Positions 8,648-20,010 of a stretch of 64,000 nucleotides of DNA are shown in pieces (position 1 is the first letter of the stretch; each line of letters begins with the position of its first letter). The position numbers and the translations under genes were made by a program. This stretch comes from Chaetomium olivaceum (Eukaryota > Ascomycota > Sordariomycetes > Sordariales > Chaetomiaceae), in NCBI GenBank assembly GCA_039881045.1, contig JAYWVB010000018.1, positions 186,001 to 250,000 of the forward strand. Direction: 5' to 3'. A model generated the notes under the pieces. It made no database searches. It saw nothing but the letters and a program-made list of their open reading frames with translations, and was not told the origin of the DNA.

Positions 8648-10303
8648 ATGGAACCTCTTCCAAAAGAGAGTCGTATAATCCTTGCGCTTGAAGCTCTTAA
8701 AAAAGACCCTAAACTTTCCGTACGGAAGGCTGCTACGATCTACGAGATTCCACGAAGCTCACTGCGACACCGACGCGCTGGAAAGCAACCACGACCAGAA
8801 ATACCAGCTAACCTTCGAAAATTGACCGACTTGGAGGAACAAGTCCTTCTTGAGAGGGTACTCGACCTTGATGCGCGAGGATTTCAGCCTCAGCTCTCGG
8901 ACCTTCGAGAAATGGCCGATCGCCTTCGGGCCGCACGCGGCGCGTCGCCCGTCGGACCCCGATGGGCAAACGGTTTCGTAAAGCGACATTCCAAGGTTGC
9001 AACGCGTTTCCGACGTCAAATCGATTATCAGAGGGCCCAATGCGAAGATCCCGAGGTAGTAAACGCGTGGTTTCGGCTCGTACGCAACGTAATCGACAAA
9101 TACGCGATCCAAGAGGGGGATATCTACAACTTCGACGAGACTGGGTTCCAGATGGGCATGCTTTCGAGTGCAAAGGTCGTGACGAGCTCCGAGCGCCGTG
9201 GGAGGCCGCGCACAAAGCAGCCTGGCAATCGGGAGTGGGTTACGGTGATCCAAGCTGTGTGTGCGGATGGCTGGGTCGTGCCGCCGTACTTTGTCGTCAA
9301 GGGGAAAAACCACCTCCTCCCCTGGTACCAGGACAGCGGATTCCAGCCCGAATGGAGAGTCTACACAAGCGAAAGTGGCTGGACAACAAATGAGATTGGC
9401 GTCGATTGGCTAAAACATTTCGACCAGGCTACCAAACGCCGTACGAGAGGGGTACATCGACTGCTTATCCTCGACGGCCACGAAAGCCACCACTCGATCG
9501 ACTTCGAAGATTTCTGCAAGGCCAACAACATTATTACACTTTGCATGCCTCCCCATTCTTCCCACTTTCTCCAGCCCCTCGATGTTGGGTGTTTTAGTCG
9601 GCTTAAGGCCTTGTACGGCAAGCAGATTGAGCAGATGATGCGGATGCAGATCACCCACATTACGAAGGAGGACTTCTTCGACGCGTTTGTCGAGGCATTT
9701 CACGCTTCCGTCACAGCGAACAACATACGAGCGGGCTTTAGAGCAACTGGCCTAGTTCCTTTTGACCCTGAATTGGTAGTTTCTTGCCTCGACCTTAAGC
9801 CACTTACCCCATCTCCTCCAAACTCGCGTCCCGGAACAGCCTCGACCTGGGCCCTGAAGACCCCATCCAATGCGTACGACGCGACCAAGAGCTCCATCAC
9901 TCTCAAGCGGAAGATCGAGAACCATCAAGGTAGCTCTCCGACTCACATTTTTGACATCATCGACTTGCAGGCCAAGAGCATCTCAAAGTTGGCACATGAA
10001 ATGGTGTTGCTCCGAGCTGAGGCCCAGGAACTTCGTACAGCAAATGAGCGACTAAGCAAGCGCCGTAGGACAAAGAAAACGCGTCTGCAGGAAGGAGGAT
10101 CACTTAGTTTAAAAGAGGCAAAGGGTTTGATGGCTGATCGGGGACTTGGTGATAAGGACTGCGAGGAAACGTCTGGGAGTAGTGGTTGTATAACAGTGGG
10201 TGGGCCACGCATTCGGCTCTGCAGCAACTGCAAGAAGCCCGGCCACAATGCACGAACATGTCAAGTAGTTTGCGAGACATCTGAAGATGGTGATACCGAG
10301 TAG
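8648..10303 (+). CDS. pogo/Fot-type transposase with C-terminal zinc knuckle
   Basis: The protein has 551 residues from ATG 8648. An in-frame upstream extension from GTG 8567 reads through the terminal repeats and is unlikely to be used. Domains: Psq-type helix-turn-helix (about 1-45), CENP-B-type DNA-binding region (about 55-130), then a DDE catalytic core with Asp163 (NFDETGF), Asp276 (LILDGHESH) and Asp312 (LQPLDVG). The last pair is 35 residues apart. A C-terminal coiled segment follows, then a CCHC knuckle (C525, C528, H533, C538). It should cut and paste the element at TA. All catalytic residues are present, so it is probably active. Confidence 0.93.
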   Translation: MEPLPKESRIILALEALKKDPKLSVRKAATIYEIPRSSLRHRRAGKQPRPEIPANLRKLTDLEEQVLLERVLDLDARGFQPQLSDLREMADRLRAARGASPVGPRWANGFVKRHSKVATRFRRQIDYQRAQCEDPEVVNAWFRLVRNVIDKYAIQEGDIYNFDETGFQMGMLSSAKVVTSSERRGRPRTKQPGNREWVTVIQAVCADGWVVPPYFVVKGKNHLLPWYQDSGFQPEWRVYTSESGWTTNEIGVDWLKHFDQATKRRTRGVHRLLILDGHESHHSIDFEDFCKANNIITLCMPPHSSHFLQPLDVGCFSRLKALYGKQIEQMMRMQITHITKEDFFDAFVEAFHASVTANNIRAGFRATGLVPFDPELVVSCLDLKPLTPSPPNSRPGTASTWALKTPSNAYDATKSSITLKRKIENHQGSSPTHIFDIIDLQAKSISKLAHEMVLLRAEAQELRTANERLSKRRRTKKTRLQEGGSLSLKEAKGLMADRGLGDKDCEETSGSSGCITVGGPRIRLCSNCKKPGHNARTCQVVCETSEDGDTE

Positions 10304-10367
10304 TTTCAATTGATTTGAGTTGTTGTGGCTGAATTGACTTACACGAGGTGGTTGAGGTCCGGGAAAA

Positions 10368-10410
10368 GTGGCCCACTCGTTATGGTGGGCCACTCGTTAT
10401 GCAAGTACGT
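10368..10410 (-). repeat. right terminal inverted repeat of copy A
   Basis: This is the reverse complement of the left terminus, with two of the 17-bp units and the terminal GCAAGTACGT, followed by target TA. Confidence 0.85.
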
Positions 10411-10412
10411 TA

Positions 10413-12041
10413 TCTCTTAAGCACTCTCTAATTCCTTTGGAACATCCACAGCGCTGCCACTGGACTAAAACCCAATGCCTCGAATCTCACCCTCTACCCG
10501 CGCCTTATGGGCCGTTTCTCTTTCTCCGCCCTTCAGAGGAGGAGGAGGAATCCTCATCAATATGTTGTCATGGGTGTAGTCTGCAACTCGCGCGGCTGAT
10601 TCAGCGGCGCGCTCGAGCATTCGGCTGGGGAGATATGTTGTTGTCCTACGTATTATGTTTGTCAGCACCGGCCCTTTGGGGAGACAAAATGAGGAATGTA
10701 AAGACGGTGAGAAGTACCTGGCATATTGATGTCTTTGTCGGGGTGGGGCTTGGGTGTGGTTGCTCATGTTGAAAGCCGGGTTTGAAGGCCAAGTGGAAGT
10801 CCACGGTTCGACACAGATAATCAATTGAGCTTGCACAAATATCACTGAGGCTATCAGTTCTTGCAGAGCCAGCACAGGGACAATTAGATGAAATATCCCA
10901 TATTTTATATTCGATTCTTTGGAGGCGGGAAGTTGAAGCCCATCCTCAGCAATTTGCAAAAGGTTGTCGCGTGATGATCCGAAGGAGGACACTTTTCTCC
11001 CACCAGCATATTCTTTGGTTCGCCTTGCAGCGTATTAGTGATAACAACTATGGCAACGATTTTAAGAAACGCTGCTGGCCCCAGGTAACCGAGCACGAAA
11101 ATGTGACTGGTACGTGTTTGAAAGGTTGACGATCCCCGCTGGTCCGTTGCTGACCTGTTTAGTAACTCAAAATGTTTCGTTACAATTGAGCACCAGCATC
11201 TCCCAACTCCTTTTTTTGTAGCCTCTGCGAACAAAGTGTACGCTCCACCTACCCCGAGGGGTAAGTGGAAAGGGATGACCCAAATAACCCCCAAGTTTCT
11301 GCCTGGCCCCGCACTTGTCATCGGAATATTAGGTGGGCAATCAGTTCTGGTTTCCGCCCGGTTGCTTGGTTAACTTGTCACAGGCAGGGGAGGGGAAGGA
11401 TTCGAACACAACTTTGAAAAAGATCAAGAGCCTCGCTTAAAGGGCCCAACGAGGCTCTGGGAGCTTCGCCGCAAAAGGACATGGGAGAACCGAAGCCAGA
11501 TGCCAGACCACAAGGTGTACATAGTTACACTTGAGAGGTATTCGGCATCGATTCTTCAGGAAGCCAAGTTCAGACATCTCAAGATCTTGCTTTTTTGGGT
11601 ATGCTGCTGCGCTATTTTGTGATCGGTTCACGAGCACCGGTACCTATCAACTCAGTCAGCCTGTCAGCCTTCCAAGACGCCCTACCAGAGTTTCCGTCAG
11701 GGCAGTCAAAATGACTGGATCTAATTTGTTGTTGCCTGTTAGCGTCGAGCTCTCTCTTGATTTTGCAGCCCTAACACGCAAGCCCACCCGCCCCCTAGCC
11801 TACCGAGAAAAGTTGCGATCAAACCACTCAGCGAAGGCCCATGCGTGAAGGGGGAAGTCTACCAAAAGTGTCCTCGCTCCTGCAAGCGTAGCTAGCAGTA
11901 CTTTCATATTTAGGATGCTGGGATCCTACTCGCCAGTCGATGAGATGCCTCTCCCGGAGGTACCCTCCTTCCTGCCAGGACACTTTTACCCCCCTCCCCA
12001 TAACCCAATTTATTTTCGTTTGGTACTTTATCTAGTTGCTG
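10413..12041. other. 1.6 kb without a recognisable gene
   Basis: Several open frames of 100-175 codons exist on both strands (for example 10465-10992 and 10905-11321, both minus). None shows a domain, a plausible start with promoter, or splice-linked extensions. Around 12000 lies the promoter side of the Clr5 gene. I see no repeat structure. Confidence 0.4.
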
Positions 12042-13898
12042 ATGGCGGACACTTTCAACCTGCGCCATTCCGGCTGTAGAAAATGCCCACGACAGGGCGA
12101 TTACGATTTTGGCGCCGGCCTTGACAACACGTCTGAGACGCCGAAGACCTTTCTGGTCGACAGCATCAACCCCAATCTTACGCTGTTGAACTCGTTCAGC
12201 GACGCGCCATTGGCTCATCCGCCCCAGTCGGACTCACTCGCCGACTACATCATGGCCGCCGATGTGACTATGCATGGCTCCCGGGACTTCGAAAATCAGT
12301 ATGACTTGTCCCCGCTCGACACCGACACAACCCCGGCGGACAACCACCCGTACGGTCCTAGCCGCGACGTCGATCACGCTCACTACACGCACAGCAACCC
12401 CCCAGTGGGTTTAGCGACACCCGGAGTGGCCATCGGCTCCAGAAACAGCCACTTGTGGGTGTTGCCGGGGCCGACAAAATCTTCGGACCCGTCCTCTGGG
12501 ACTTCAGCCCTTGCAGGAGGCACGCTGTTGCCCCAGCCGAGTGTGGCAAAGAACAATGGTGACCCTCCCCTCCAACAGCCACGAACACCGAGAGAAGGCC
12601 CCAGCGAACAGGAATGGGAGGAGCGCCGCCCGCTCATCCAGTTCCTCTACGCGCCAGACAAGCCCAATCTCAACCTGACTCTCCAGGAACTGATGCAGGT
12701 TATGGAGAAGGCTGGCTTTCTCAAAGGGTGCGTCAGCCCACCATGTCCTCGTGGTAAGCTCTTGCTGACCCACATGCCAGGGCGACAAGGAACATGTACA
12801 ACAACCGGTTTACCAAATGGGACATTGTCAAGAACGAGAGCAATGCTCAGAGGCGAAAACGAGCCCAACGCCAGGTCGGCGCCAGCATGAAAGCCAAGGT
12901 CACGTTCAAGAGCATACTGGACAACATCCGGGCTATCTGCGAGGCGAGCATCGCCGAGAAACGAAACGACATCTGGGCGCTGGACGACGAGTTTCTCATC
13001 ATCGACGACAACTGGGAAGGCGCCTACGGCTCGGCCGCGGCGCTAGTCGTGGAGTTGTCCAAGAACCCGGTCTCGCCGGCCGGGTGGGAGACGATCCGCG
13101 ACGAGGTCGCGCCCATGGTCCGAGCCCTCAACTACTTCTCTCTGCCCCACCATCCTCATCATTGTCTTCAAGATGTGCAAGCTGGAGAATACCAAGGTGC
13201 GCAGCAAGACTGCGGGGGACTTCTTGCGGGGGTGCTGCGACCTCGCGCGCGCCGAGGCGGCGGCGTCCACCCGCCACGCGCCGCTCGCCAAGCTGCTCCA
13301 GGGCTTGTACGACGTCTCCCAGAGCGACATGGACTGCCTCGCCGACATTCTCGAGCTCACCATTCCCTGTTACATCCAGCTCGTCAACACGTACGGGACG
13401 CCCGAGAGCGCCTCGGCCCTGTCCCTGGTCGCCTTTTACAACGTCGTGCTCGGCTCGGACCCGCTCTGGCTCGAGAGCACGCTCGCCAAGATTCAGCGCC
13501 TCCTCAAACGGGCCGAGGCCGAAAAGGGCGAGGACGATAGGGCGACCATTGAGATCATGGGCCTGGCCCTCTTTGTCCTGCAGCAGACGGACCAGGTGAA
13601 GGCGCTGCAGCGGCTGTCGTCCCAGATGCGCATCCGCATCACACGCCGGATGCGGAGGGACTTCCAGGACGAGGAGGAGCGCATGTATTTTGTCAACCGG
13701 CTACTCGATGGCATCCATCTTGAGATCCGGCTCGCGCGCGACGACGTGGACGAGGACACCAAAGGACTCGTCGCCGACCTGGAGAAACAGTACCGGGAAC
13801 TCCAGGAGGATTATGGCAAGGAGGAAGACGGCTATGGTAAGATTCTCGAGCTGGAGCTGGAGGATGTTCGCGCCAAGCTGCAAGGGACGTCCCTCTGA
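12042..13898 (+). CDS. Clr5-domain protein with apparent frameshift
   Basis: Exon 1 (12042-12727) and exon 2 (12781-13898) join in phase across a 53-bp intron. The N-terminal 190 residues are low-complexity and polar. At about 190-245 lies a Clr5 domain (EWEERRPLIQFLY ... ELMQVMEKAGF ... MYNNRFTKWDIVKN), a helical module common in fungal nuclear or accessory proteins. A helical C-terminal region continues to LQGTSL. The two halves of exon 2 are in different frames: SLP before and TILIIVFKMCKLENTKV after a CCCC run at 13145-13148, where one C fewer would restore continuity. The downstream frame stays open for 240 codons, so an assembly indel or recent mutation is likely. Product function is unknown. 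Confidence 0.75.
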
Positions 13899-14328
13899 GG
13901 TTTTGTTGAATTCGCTCGTGTCCTGGAAATGGCTTTACGTGTCTTTCTGGTAGTAGCTTTATGTCCCGCACGTTGGATACGAGCCGAAAGCAGAATTACT
14001 TTTAGCCAGCTTCTGTTCGTTGATGTCTTTAAGGCTCAATTATATATGTTCACGAGAGGAAGCGCGGTTGCAAAGGGTGAAGGGGCCAGAGTTTCCTAGC
14101 CTTATCCTTTATAATAAAACATCAAGTGTCAAGTGAGCAACTGCTCGTTCTCTTTTTGTATTGATTGGCCCAGCTCACAAATTGGTCGCCCGTAATTTTT
14201 TGTGGCTTGCTCGCCCAGCACACCCACGCCGACACACTACAAGATTACGACCTACGAGAGACTTCGGGTTTCGACTGATGAAGGATAATCGGTTATGTAC
14301 CAAATAATAGACCTAAATTCAGGAGTTT
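13899..14328. other. spacer before the LINE insertion
   Basis: The 3' flank of the Clr5 gene, AT-richer than its neighbours. No gene seen. Confidence 0.4.
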
Positions 14329-14342
14329 ATATAGGTTTTACA
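14329..14342. repeat. 14-bp target-site duplication, left
   Basis: ATATAGGTTTTACA is repeated exactly at 16021-16034, flanking the truncated LINE. Confidence 0.85.
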
Positions 14343-15715
14343 CCGACGGCAGTTCGGGCAGGGGTCCCCCAAGGCTCACCCCTTTCCCCTGTCCTCTTCA
14401 TCCTCTACATTTCCTCACTATACAAGCAGCTAAAGACGAACACCCTCACTTGGCTATAGCGGGGTTTGCGGATGACACCAACCTCATGGTATTTGGTCGT
14501 AACCCCGAGGCTAACGTCCGGCAACTAGAGGCGGCGTGGGAAACGTGTCTACGATGGGCCGACAGTCGGGGGATGAAGTTTGCCCCGGAAAAGAGCGAAC
14601 TCATCCATTTCAACAAGGGACGACGGCAGTGGACAAACGAGCTAAACCTCACCAACCCAGGGGGGGGCACCAGCCCCGTCAGACCGACGGAGTCTGCCAG
14701 GTTCCTGGGAGTCTGGCTGGACCGGAAGCTCAACTGGAAAGCCCACCTTGCGGCGGTGGAAAAGAAAATGAAGACCCAGAGCTACGCACTGTCGAGAATA
14801 GCGGCGAAAACGTGGGGACCAGGGCTAGCCAAAGCGCGAGAAGTGTACACAAAGTGCATCCGGCCAGCGCTGGCCTATGGCGCATCGTCGTTCCACATCC
14901 CCACGGACGTGGAAGGCGAGCCGGTAAGGAAAGGCATCACCGGGGCCCTCGGGAAGGTCCAGAACAAAAGCTTGCGGATTGTGGCGGGAGCCTTCAAAGC
15001 CACTCCCATTCGCAACCTCGAGACGGAGACGTGGGTGCCACCGTTAGACCTGTATTTCAACAAACGGCTTGCAGACTTTGAAATCAGACTCCAGCGAACC
15101 GACCTGGACGACGGCCAGGGCGGCAAGAGGACCGCAGGGGGGATCATTCTCACTGCCTGTCGCAAGATACAGCAGAGGCTCTGCCCGAGGAGCGGCAACA
15201 GGGGCCGGCCGCGAACCGTGGGACTGCAGGAGCCCACGGCAGTGGAGAAAGCCGCGAGCACGATCGCGCGCTGGACGGGGGGAGCCGCAGACACGGACAG
15301 TGTGGTAGAGGACGCCTGGAGAGCGAGGTGGCTGAAGGAAGGAGACGGCAGAGCAGTCATCAGACCGGCGGACGACCTTGACCATCAGCGGGAGACGCTG
15401 TTCCGGGACGAAACCCTAAGACGACACGACGGCCTGAGCAAGGCGAAGAGCTCTCTGCTGGTCCAGATCCGGACAGGGGCAGTAGGCCTACGGGACTTTC
15501 TGTTTACACGGGGAGTCCCAGAGGTCCTAACGCCCGCCTGCCAGTGCGGCGAGGGACGGGAGACTGCCGAACACCTGGTGGTGTGGTGTTTGGCTCCACC
15601 GCTGACTCGAAGATGGGAGAGAACTGATATTCGAACGCGACGGGACTTTTACTTTGTTCTACACGGTATTGATCCTACATCGGCACGGCTCGCGGGGGGG
15701 TCCTGGAATGGCTAA
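14343..15715 (+). pseudogene. LINE ORF2 remnant: reverse transcriptase and C-terminal zinc region
   Basis: Text begins with the RT motif VRAGVPQGSPLSPVLFILYI. After a frameshift near 14440-14455 it continues in the next frame from 14450 (GFADDTNLMVFG) to the TAG ending at 15715. RT fingers, thumb and a long linker are recognisable. The C-terminus has the CQCGEGRETAEHLVVWC zinc-binding motif usual for Tad-type ORF2. I see no RNase H domain between the thumb and the CCHC motif. Without the endonuclease and the N-terminal RT motifs it cannot be functional. Confidence 0.88.
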
Positions 15716-15907
15716 TGGACTCAGGGAGGCTGATGATGTTCAGTTTGGCCAGGAGGCTTGAGCTGGAAGCGGCGGCCTAGCACGCACCTCCCTCGGAGGC
15801 CAGGAGGCCTCCTCTCTTTGTATACGCAGGCTCACGCACATGTACTTTCCTTAACTGTCGGTATGGGTTTTTCATCCGGCCCGCGAGGGCGCGGTTTTCC
15901 TGTACAG

Positions 15908-16013
15908 TAAATAGCTGAGGGTCCGGCACGCCTTAGGGCATAGCGGAGTATGAATAATAATAAATAGCTGAGGGTCCGGCACGCCTTAGGGCATAGCGGA
16001 GTATGAATAATAA
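15908..16013 (+). repeat. 53-bp tandem duplication at the LINE 3' end
   Basis: Two copies (15908-15960 and 15961-16013) of a unit starting TAAATAGCTGAGGGTCCGG and ending in (AAT)n. It probably arose by a template jump or slippage during reverse transcription of the tail. Confidence 0.85.
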
Positions 16014-16020
16014 TAATAAT

Positions 16021-16034
16021 ATATAGGTTTTACA
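16021..16034. repeat. 14-bp target-site duplication, right
   Basis: Exact copy of 14329-14342, directly after the (AAT)n tail. Confidence 0.85.
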
Positions 16035-16753
16035 ACCAGGTGGAAGTTGTCAAGACTTCGAGTGCGGCTGATAGGGATCCCTCGGTGGCGTGACTGGAAA
16101 TATGGTACGGACTAGGCATAGTTAGAGGTTTATCAAGGAGTGGGGGTAATAGAAGGCCGTGACCTTGTGTAAGATTTCTAGTAGCATATGCTTTATTGAG
16201 TAAGTGTTAAGTGATGATATCACAATTAGTAGTCCTACTAGGTAGGTACCCAGGTATTACCTTACTGTGACGACCAGGCCTGATTAAGGTAGACGTTCTC
16301 AAGCACATGAGTTATCCGAGCTCCTCCCAGACGGTGACAGATGAGGTACCCGCTAACGGCCGTGCCACTGAGAATCTCCAACCCGCTGGTACGGGTTCAT
16401 CCCCTAAGGCTGTACCGGATGCGTGGCGTCTGTGTCGGGCACACTCATCGGACGTCTCGAACAGCCTGGGCCACACGTGCCACCGGTATTCTGTCCCCAC
16501 CTTTTCCAGACCAGGCACACATTTCTGGCCTGCGTAGGGTACCGTACCTACCTAGGCTTCACCCACGTAAATCCATCGCTTCAGTTTATTTTGTTCACAT
16601 TCCACAACATAGAAATTCGTATCTACAGTTTACGGGCTTTCCTGCGCGTCCACAGTCCGCAAACCGTACGATCGTTCACCTCAACCGCAATACCCCAACA
16701 AACCACCTCCATCACCAGAAGATCAACACCGACGGACAACACATACAATATCG
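16035..16753. other. intergenic, no gene seen
   Basis: Promoter side of the BTB gene at 16754. Short frames only, no motif. Confidence 0.4.
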
Positions 16754-17822
16754 ATGGCAACCTCAAAACAGAATGATGCCGAGAAAGAAGGGCTCTCGTG
16801 GCTAACGTAAGTACCTGTACTTTCCTCAACCGGAACTTGAATTCAGCATTCTTAACTTTACCTAACACATCATCAAGTATCGCTTGCTCCAAGCCTTTCA
16901 GGTTTTTTGTGGGCTCGGAACAGCGCGAGTTTCCAGTCAGCTCTGCCCTGATCGCACATCAATCACCCACCCTCCAGACACTGATCTACGGCAATTTCTG
17001 TGAGGCCCGAAAGGGATGTGTCACGCTGGACTGGGTTGACGAATACACCTTCGCCCGATTCATCCAGTATGCATACACTGGAGACTACGACGCGACTGGC
17101 GATGATCCTGTGCTTGCCCCTGTTGACCGGCAACCGCATCCGCCCAAGATGCAAGAATCGGGGGTAGAAGGGGAACAGCTGGAGACGGCCGAGCGTTCTA
17201 GGGGGTTTAAGAGAAAGCGACCGCCAACCAAGAGAGAAGGACCGAAACCGCCAAGAGGCAACGCTTCGATACGCTCAAGGTACATGATACGAAAAGGAGC
17301 GGGATGCTTTCTACAATGCCATGGGACGAGTTTCGGTACGTCAACCCTTTGGACAAAGAGTTCAGGCTCGGGCAACGTCGCCTTGCCCAAAGATTCCGCC
17401 ACACTGCCAACCGGTTTAATCAAACTCAGATCCCGTTCAGCCTGTATTCCGGGGAAGAGCACAGTAAAATATTGCTTCGTCATGCAAAGATGTATATTTT
17501 TGCCGACTATTACGGCATCTCAGATCTTATGGACCTCTCTCTGAACAAACTCGGGGGGCAGCTGTTCCCACTCGGGCTTTGCGGCGCAAGGCTCGCAGGT
17601 GTTGTCGCATTGATGCGATACTGTTACGACGAACCCGCGCCGGAAGCGTTACGGTCGTTTGTCATGATGTTCGCCGCTTGCAGGGCGGAGGTGCTTTGGA
17701 AAGACGCGGAATTTCAGGACCTCGTCGAGGAGATACCCGAGCTCTCGATCGATTTGATCACACACACGATGACAACGTGCGGGATTAGGAACGCGGTTCC
17801 GTGGAAGAAGCAGGATGGTTGA
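16754..17822 (+). CDS. BTB/POZ-domain protein with apparent frameshift
   Basis: Exon 1 (16754-16806) joins in phase to exon 2 (from 16878; GTAAGT donor, AAG acceptor). The BTB/POZ fold covers about residues 18-90: KPFRFFVGSEQREFPVSSALIAHQSPTL, then LDWVDEYTFARFIQYAYTGDY. A basic linker follows. The C-terminal half (ILLRHAKMYIFADYYGISDLMDLSLNKLG ... VVALMRYCYD) is one frame over, so a single-base indel lies at about 17200-17225. BTB domains mediate dimerisation and often Cullin-3 binding. The fungal family is large and mostly uncharacterised. The gene at 32840 has the same architecture and is a paralogue. Confidence 0.75.
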
Positions 17823-18811
17823 TATTTCACAAGGATCTTGTATAAGCAAGGTATTCCTGTGAGGGACTCAGGTGTGGGTTTGCCAAGGGGCATCAAATGA
17901 CCACGGACCTTCAGCGGACTTCGGGGCTGATGGATGTTGTATTAACTTGTCGGTATGATTCGCTCGCCTTGTCTTATTACTACACAAGCAAATGTACGGA
18001 TACTTCTCTCTCCTTCAGACTCCACTTAGCAACGCAAGAATGATGTTATCACTTAAGAAGCCCAGACACAACTCCAAATTGCCAGGGGCGCGCCGAGCAA
18101 GCCTTGCTAGCTCCGTTTCACTCGGCTGCCCAACGGCGCACCTCCCTTTGCCTAGGTGTTGCGAGAGTCTGGGCCGCTTGATTGGTGGCATTTCAGATCT
18201 TAGTTGATCCTCCGCCCGCCAGATCGGCCCACATACCCGTTCGGTCATGGTGTTGCAACTCTGGACTGGGGCACAGGCCCGAGAACCACGAGGTGCTCCA
18301 CTCCGCAAAATATCTAAATCTGTCAATGGTAAGGTCGCGCTGGTTCAGGAGGGTTGAGGAGGGAGACAGTCCGTGACTTGGGATTGGGCTGCAACTGATA
18401 CACCTCAAGTTGTTTCCACAAACCACAAGCAAGAGCTCTCGCAAAGGAGCCCACGAGCGCAGGAAACGGAGCTGGAACAGGCTTATGGCTTGGCTTGACA
18501 GGTTATTCCCTTTTCTTCGACTCCCGTATTCACGGAAGTCTTGCCTCCAGGGCTCGGAGATATGAAACACTGGGTCATGAGTGGTGGAGAAAAGGACGCA
18601 ATCGGCCTCGTCTGTGAGGCTGCGAACACGATGTCTACGAACACGGAAACAGCCGTCTTGTGGACCTCCTAGGCTCCATTCCCGAGAGTACGGTATCCCG
18701 CCGATCAGTGATAAAAGGCAGGCGAGAGCCATCCCCAAGCTTTAAATTCGACCATTAGCAACGAGCCAAACTCGCAGTTCACACCCACATCCACCCAGCC
18801 CAAGCTCAAAG
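17823..18811. other. about 1 kb intergenic
   Basis: No gene recognised. GATAAAAGG at about 18710, roughly 100 bp before the pectate lyase ATG, is TATA-like and may be its core promoter. Confidence 0.4.
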
Positions 18812-20010
18812 ATGCACCGCTACGCCGTCCTCGGCTTCCTGCCGGTAGCCCTTGGGTGCCTCAACCCCAACACCAACGCCTGCGCTAGCTATATTAGCAA
18901 CAACCAGGCCACCGCCTCAGCCTTCTGCGCAACCTTCACCCAGAGCGTCGTGACGGCGACCACTGCTCTTCCCTCGTGGGCCTCCAACTGCGGTAACAAG
19001 CCCAGCCAGCTGTCCAAGGAGTGCTCGTGCTACTTCACCGCTGGCGGTGGCAGCGGCCCGGCCCCGACCTCGGTCCCCGTGAAGCCGACCACGTTGGTGA
19101 CCTCAACGGCCAAGGTGACCACGACTGCCAAGGTCACCCCGACCCTTGGCGGCGTTACCACCACGCTGCCCAAGAGCTCGGGTGCCACGGCCACCTCGAA
19201 GGCCATCACTGTCCCAGCCGGGCAGACGTATGATGGTGGAATGAAGAACTTTGATCGTTCGCGTATGTGACCTCGTCAACGGGCTTGAGTTGTTGGGCAT
19301 TAAACTGACAGCCACCTAGCGGCTGTCTGCGCGGGCCAGTCGGAGACGGGAGAGGCCGACGCCATGTTCATCCTCCAGGACGGCGCCACTCTTTCCAACG
19401 TACGTGCAAAACTGTGCCGACTGCCGAGAGATATCCACGCAAGTGCTGATCATCGTTTAGGTCATCATCGGCCCCAACCAGGCTGAGGGTGTCCACTGCA
19501 AAGGCACCTGCACCCTGATCAACGTCTGGTTCGAGGATGTTTGCGAGGACGCCATGTATGTGATGAGCTTTGCCCCCGAACTCCGCACCCCTGCTAACCC
19601 ACATCTCCTTCAGCACCCTCAAGCAATCCAGCGGCACGTCCAACATCATCGGCGGCGGCGCCTTCCACGCCTCGGACAAGGTCGTGCAGTTCAACGGCTT
19701 CGGGACGGTTAACATCAAGAACTTCTACGCCAACGACTACGGCAAGCTGCTGCGCAGCTGCGGCAACTGCAGCAACAACGGCGGGGCCCGCCACGCGGTG
19801 CTGGACGGCGTCGTCGCCGTCGACGGCGGTGTTCTCTGCGGCATCAACACCAACTATGGCGATACCTGCACCATCACCAACAGCTGCCAGGATGATGGCA
19901 AGACCTGCGATCGGTTCACGGGCAACAACAGCGGCAAGGAGCCGCCCAAGATTGGCAGCGGGCCGGATGGCCAGTTCTGTAAGGTGTCTGGGTTGACGCA
20001 GACTTGCTAG
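18812..20010 (+). CDS. secreted pectate lyase, family PL3
   Basis: Exons 18812-19262, 19320-19399, 19461-19555 and 19614-20010 join in phase to 340 residues. A short signal peptide (MHRYAVLGFLPVALG) leads a Cys-bearing N-terminal module. A Thr/Ser-rich linker (about 90-130) follows, then the PL3 catalytic domain: VCAGQSETGEADAMFILQDGA, VHCKGTCTLINVWFEDVCEDA, VVQFNGFGTVNIKNFYANDYGKLLRSCGNC, ITNSCQDDGKTCDRF. Family enzymes cleave polygalacturonate by beta-elimination outside the cell with Ca2+. The N-terminal module plus linker is an extra compared with minimal PL3 enzymes. All splice sites are canonical and the gene looks intact. Confidence 0.93.

Larger units (their letters stand above)
8516..10410 (+). 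mobile_element. pogo-type DNA transposon, copy A
   Basis: The element is 1895 bp, flanked by TA (8514-8515 and 10411-10412). The terminal inverted repeat starts ACGTACTTGC at the left, with its reverse complement at the right. Inside the termini are 17-bp units starting ATAACGAGTGG: four at the left end and two at the right. One transposase gene fills the interior. Every frame agrees with copy B at 26514-28391, so the two are essentially identical at nucleotide level. Confidence 0.93.
14343..16020 (+). mobile_element. 5'-truncated Tad-like LINE
   Basis: The insert is 1678 bp between two copies of a 14-bp TSD. The left junction falls inside the reverse transcriptase domain, so the endonuclease and the 5' part of RT were never copied, as is usual for aborted target-primed reverse transcription. 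The right end is a 53-bp tandem duplication followed by an (AAT)n tail. It is a different family from the ORF1-only LINE at 2965, which ends in (TG)n. Confidence 0.9.

Noticed and set aside
10905..11321. 138-codon frame on the minus strand, and the 175-codon frame at 10465-10992
   Set aside because: No domain, membrane segment or repeat; overlapping frames of similar length suggest chance.
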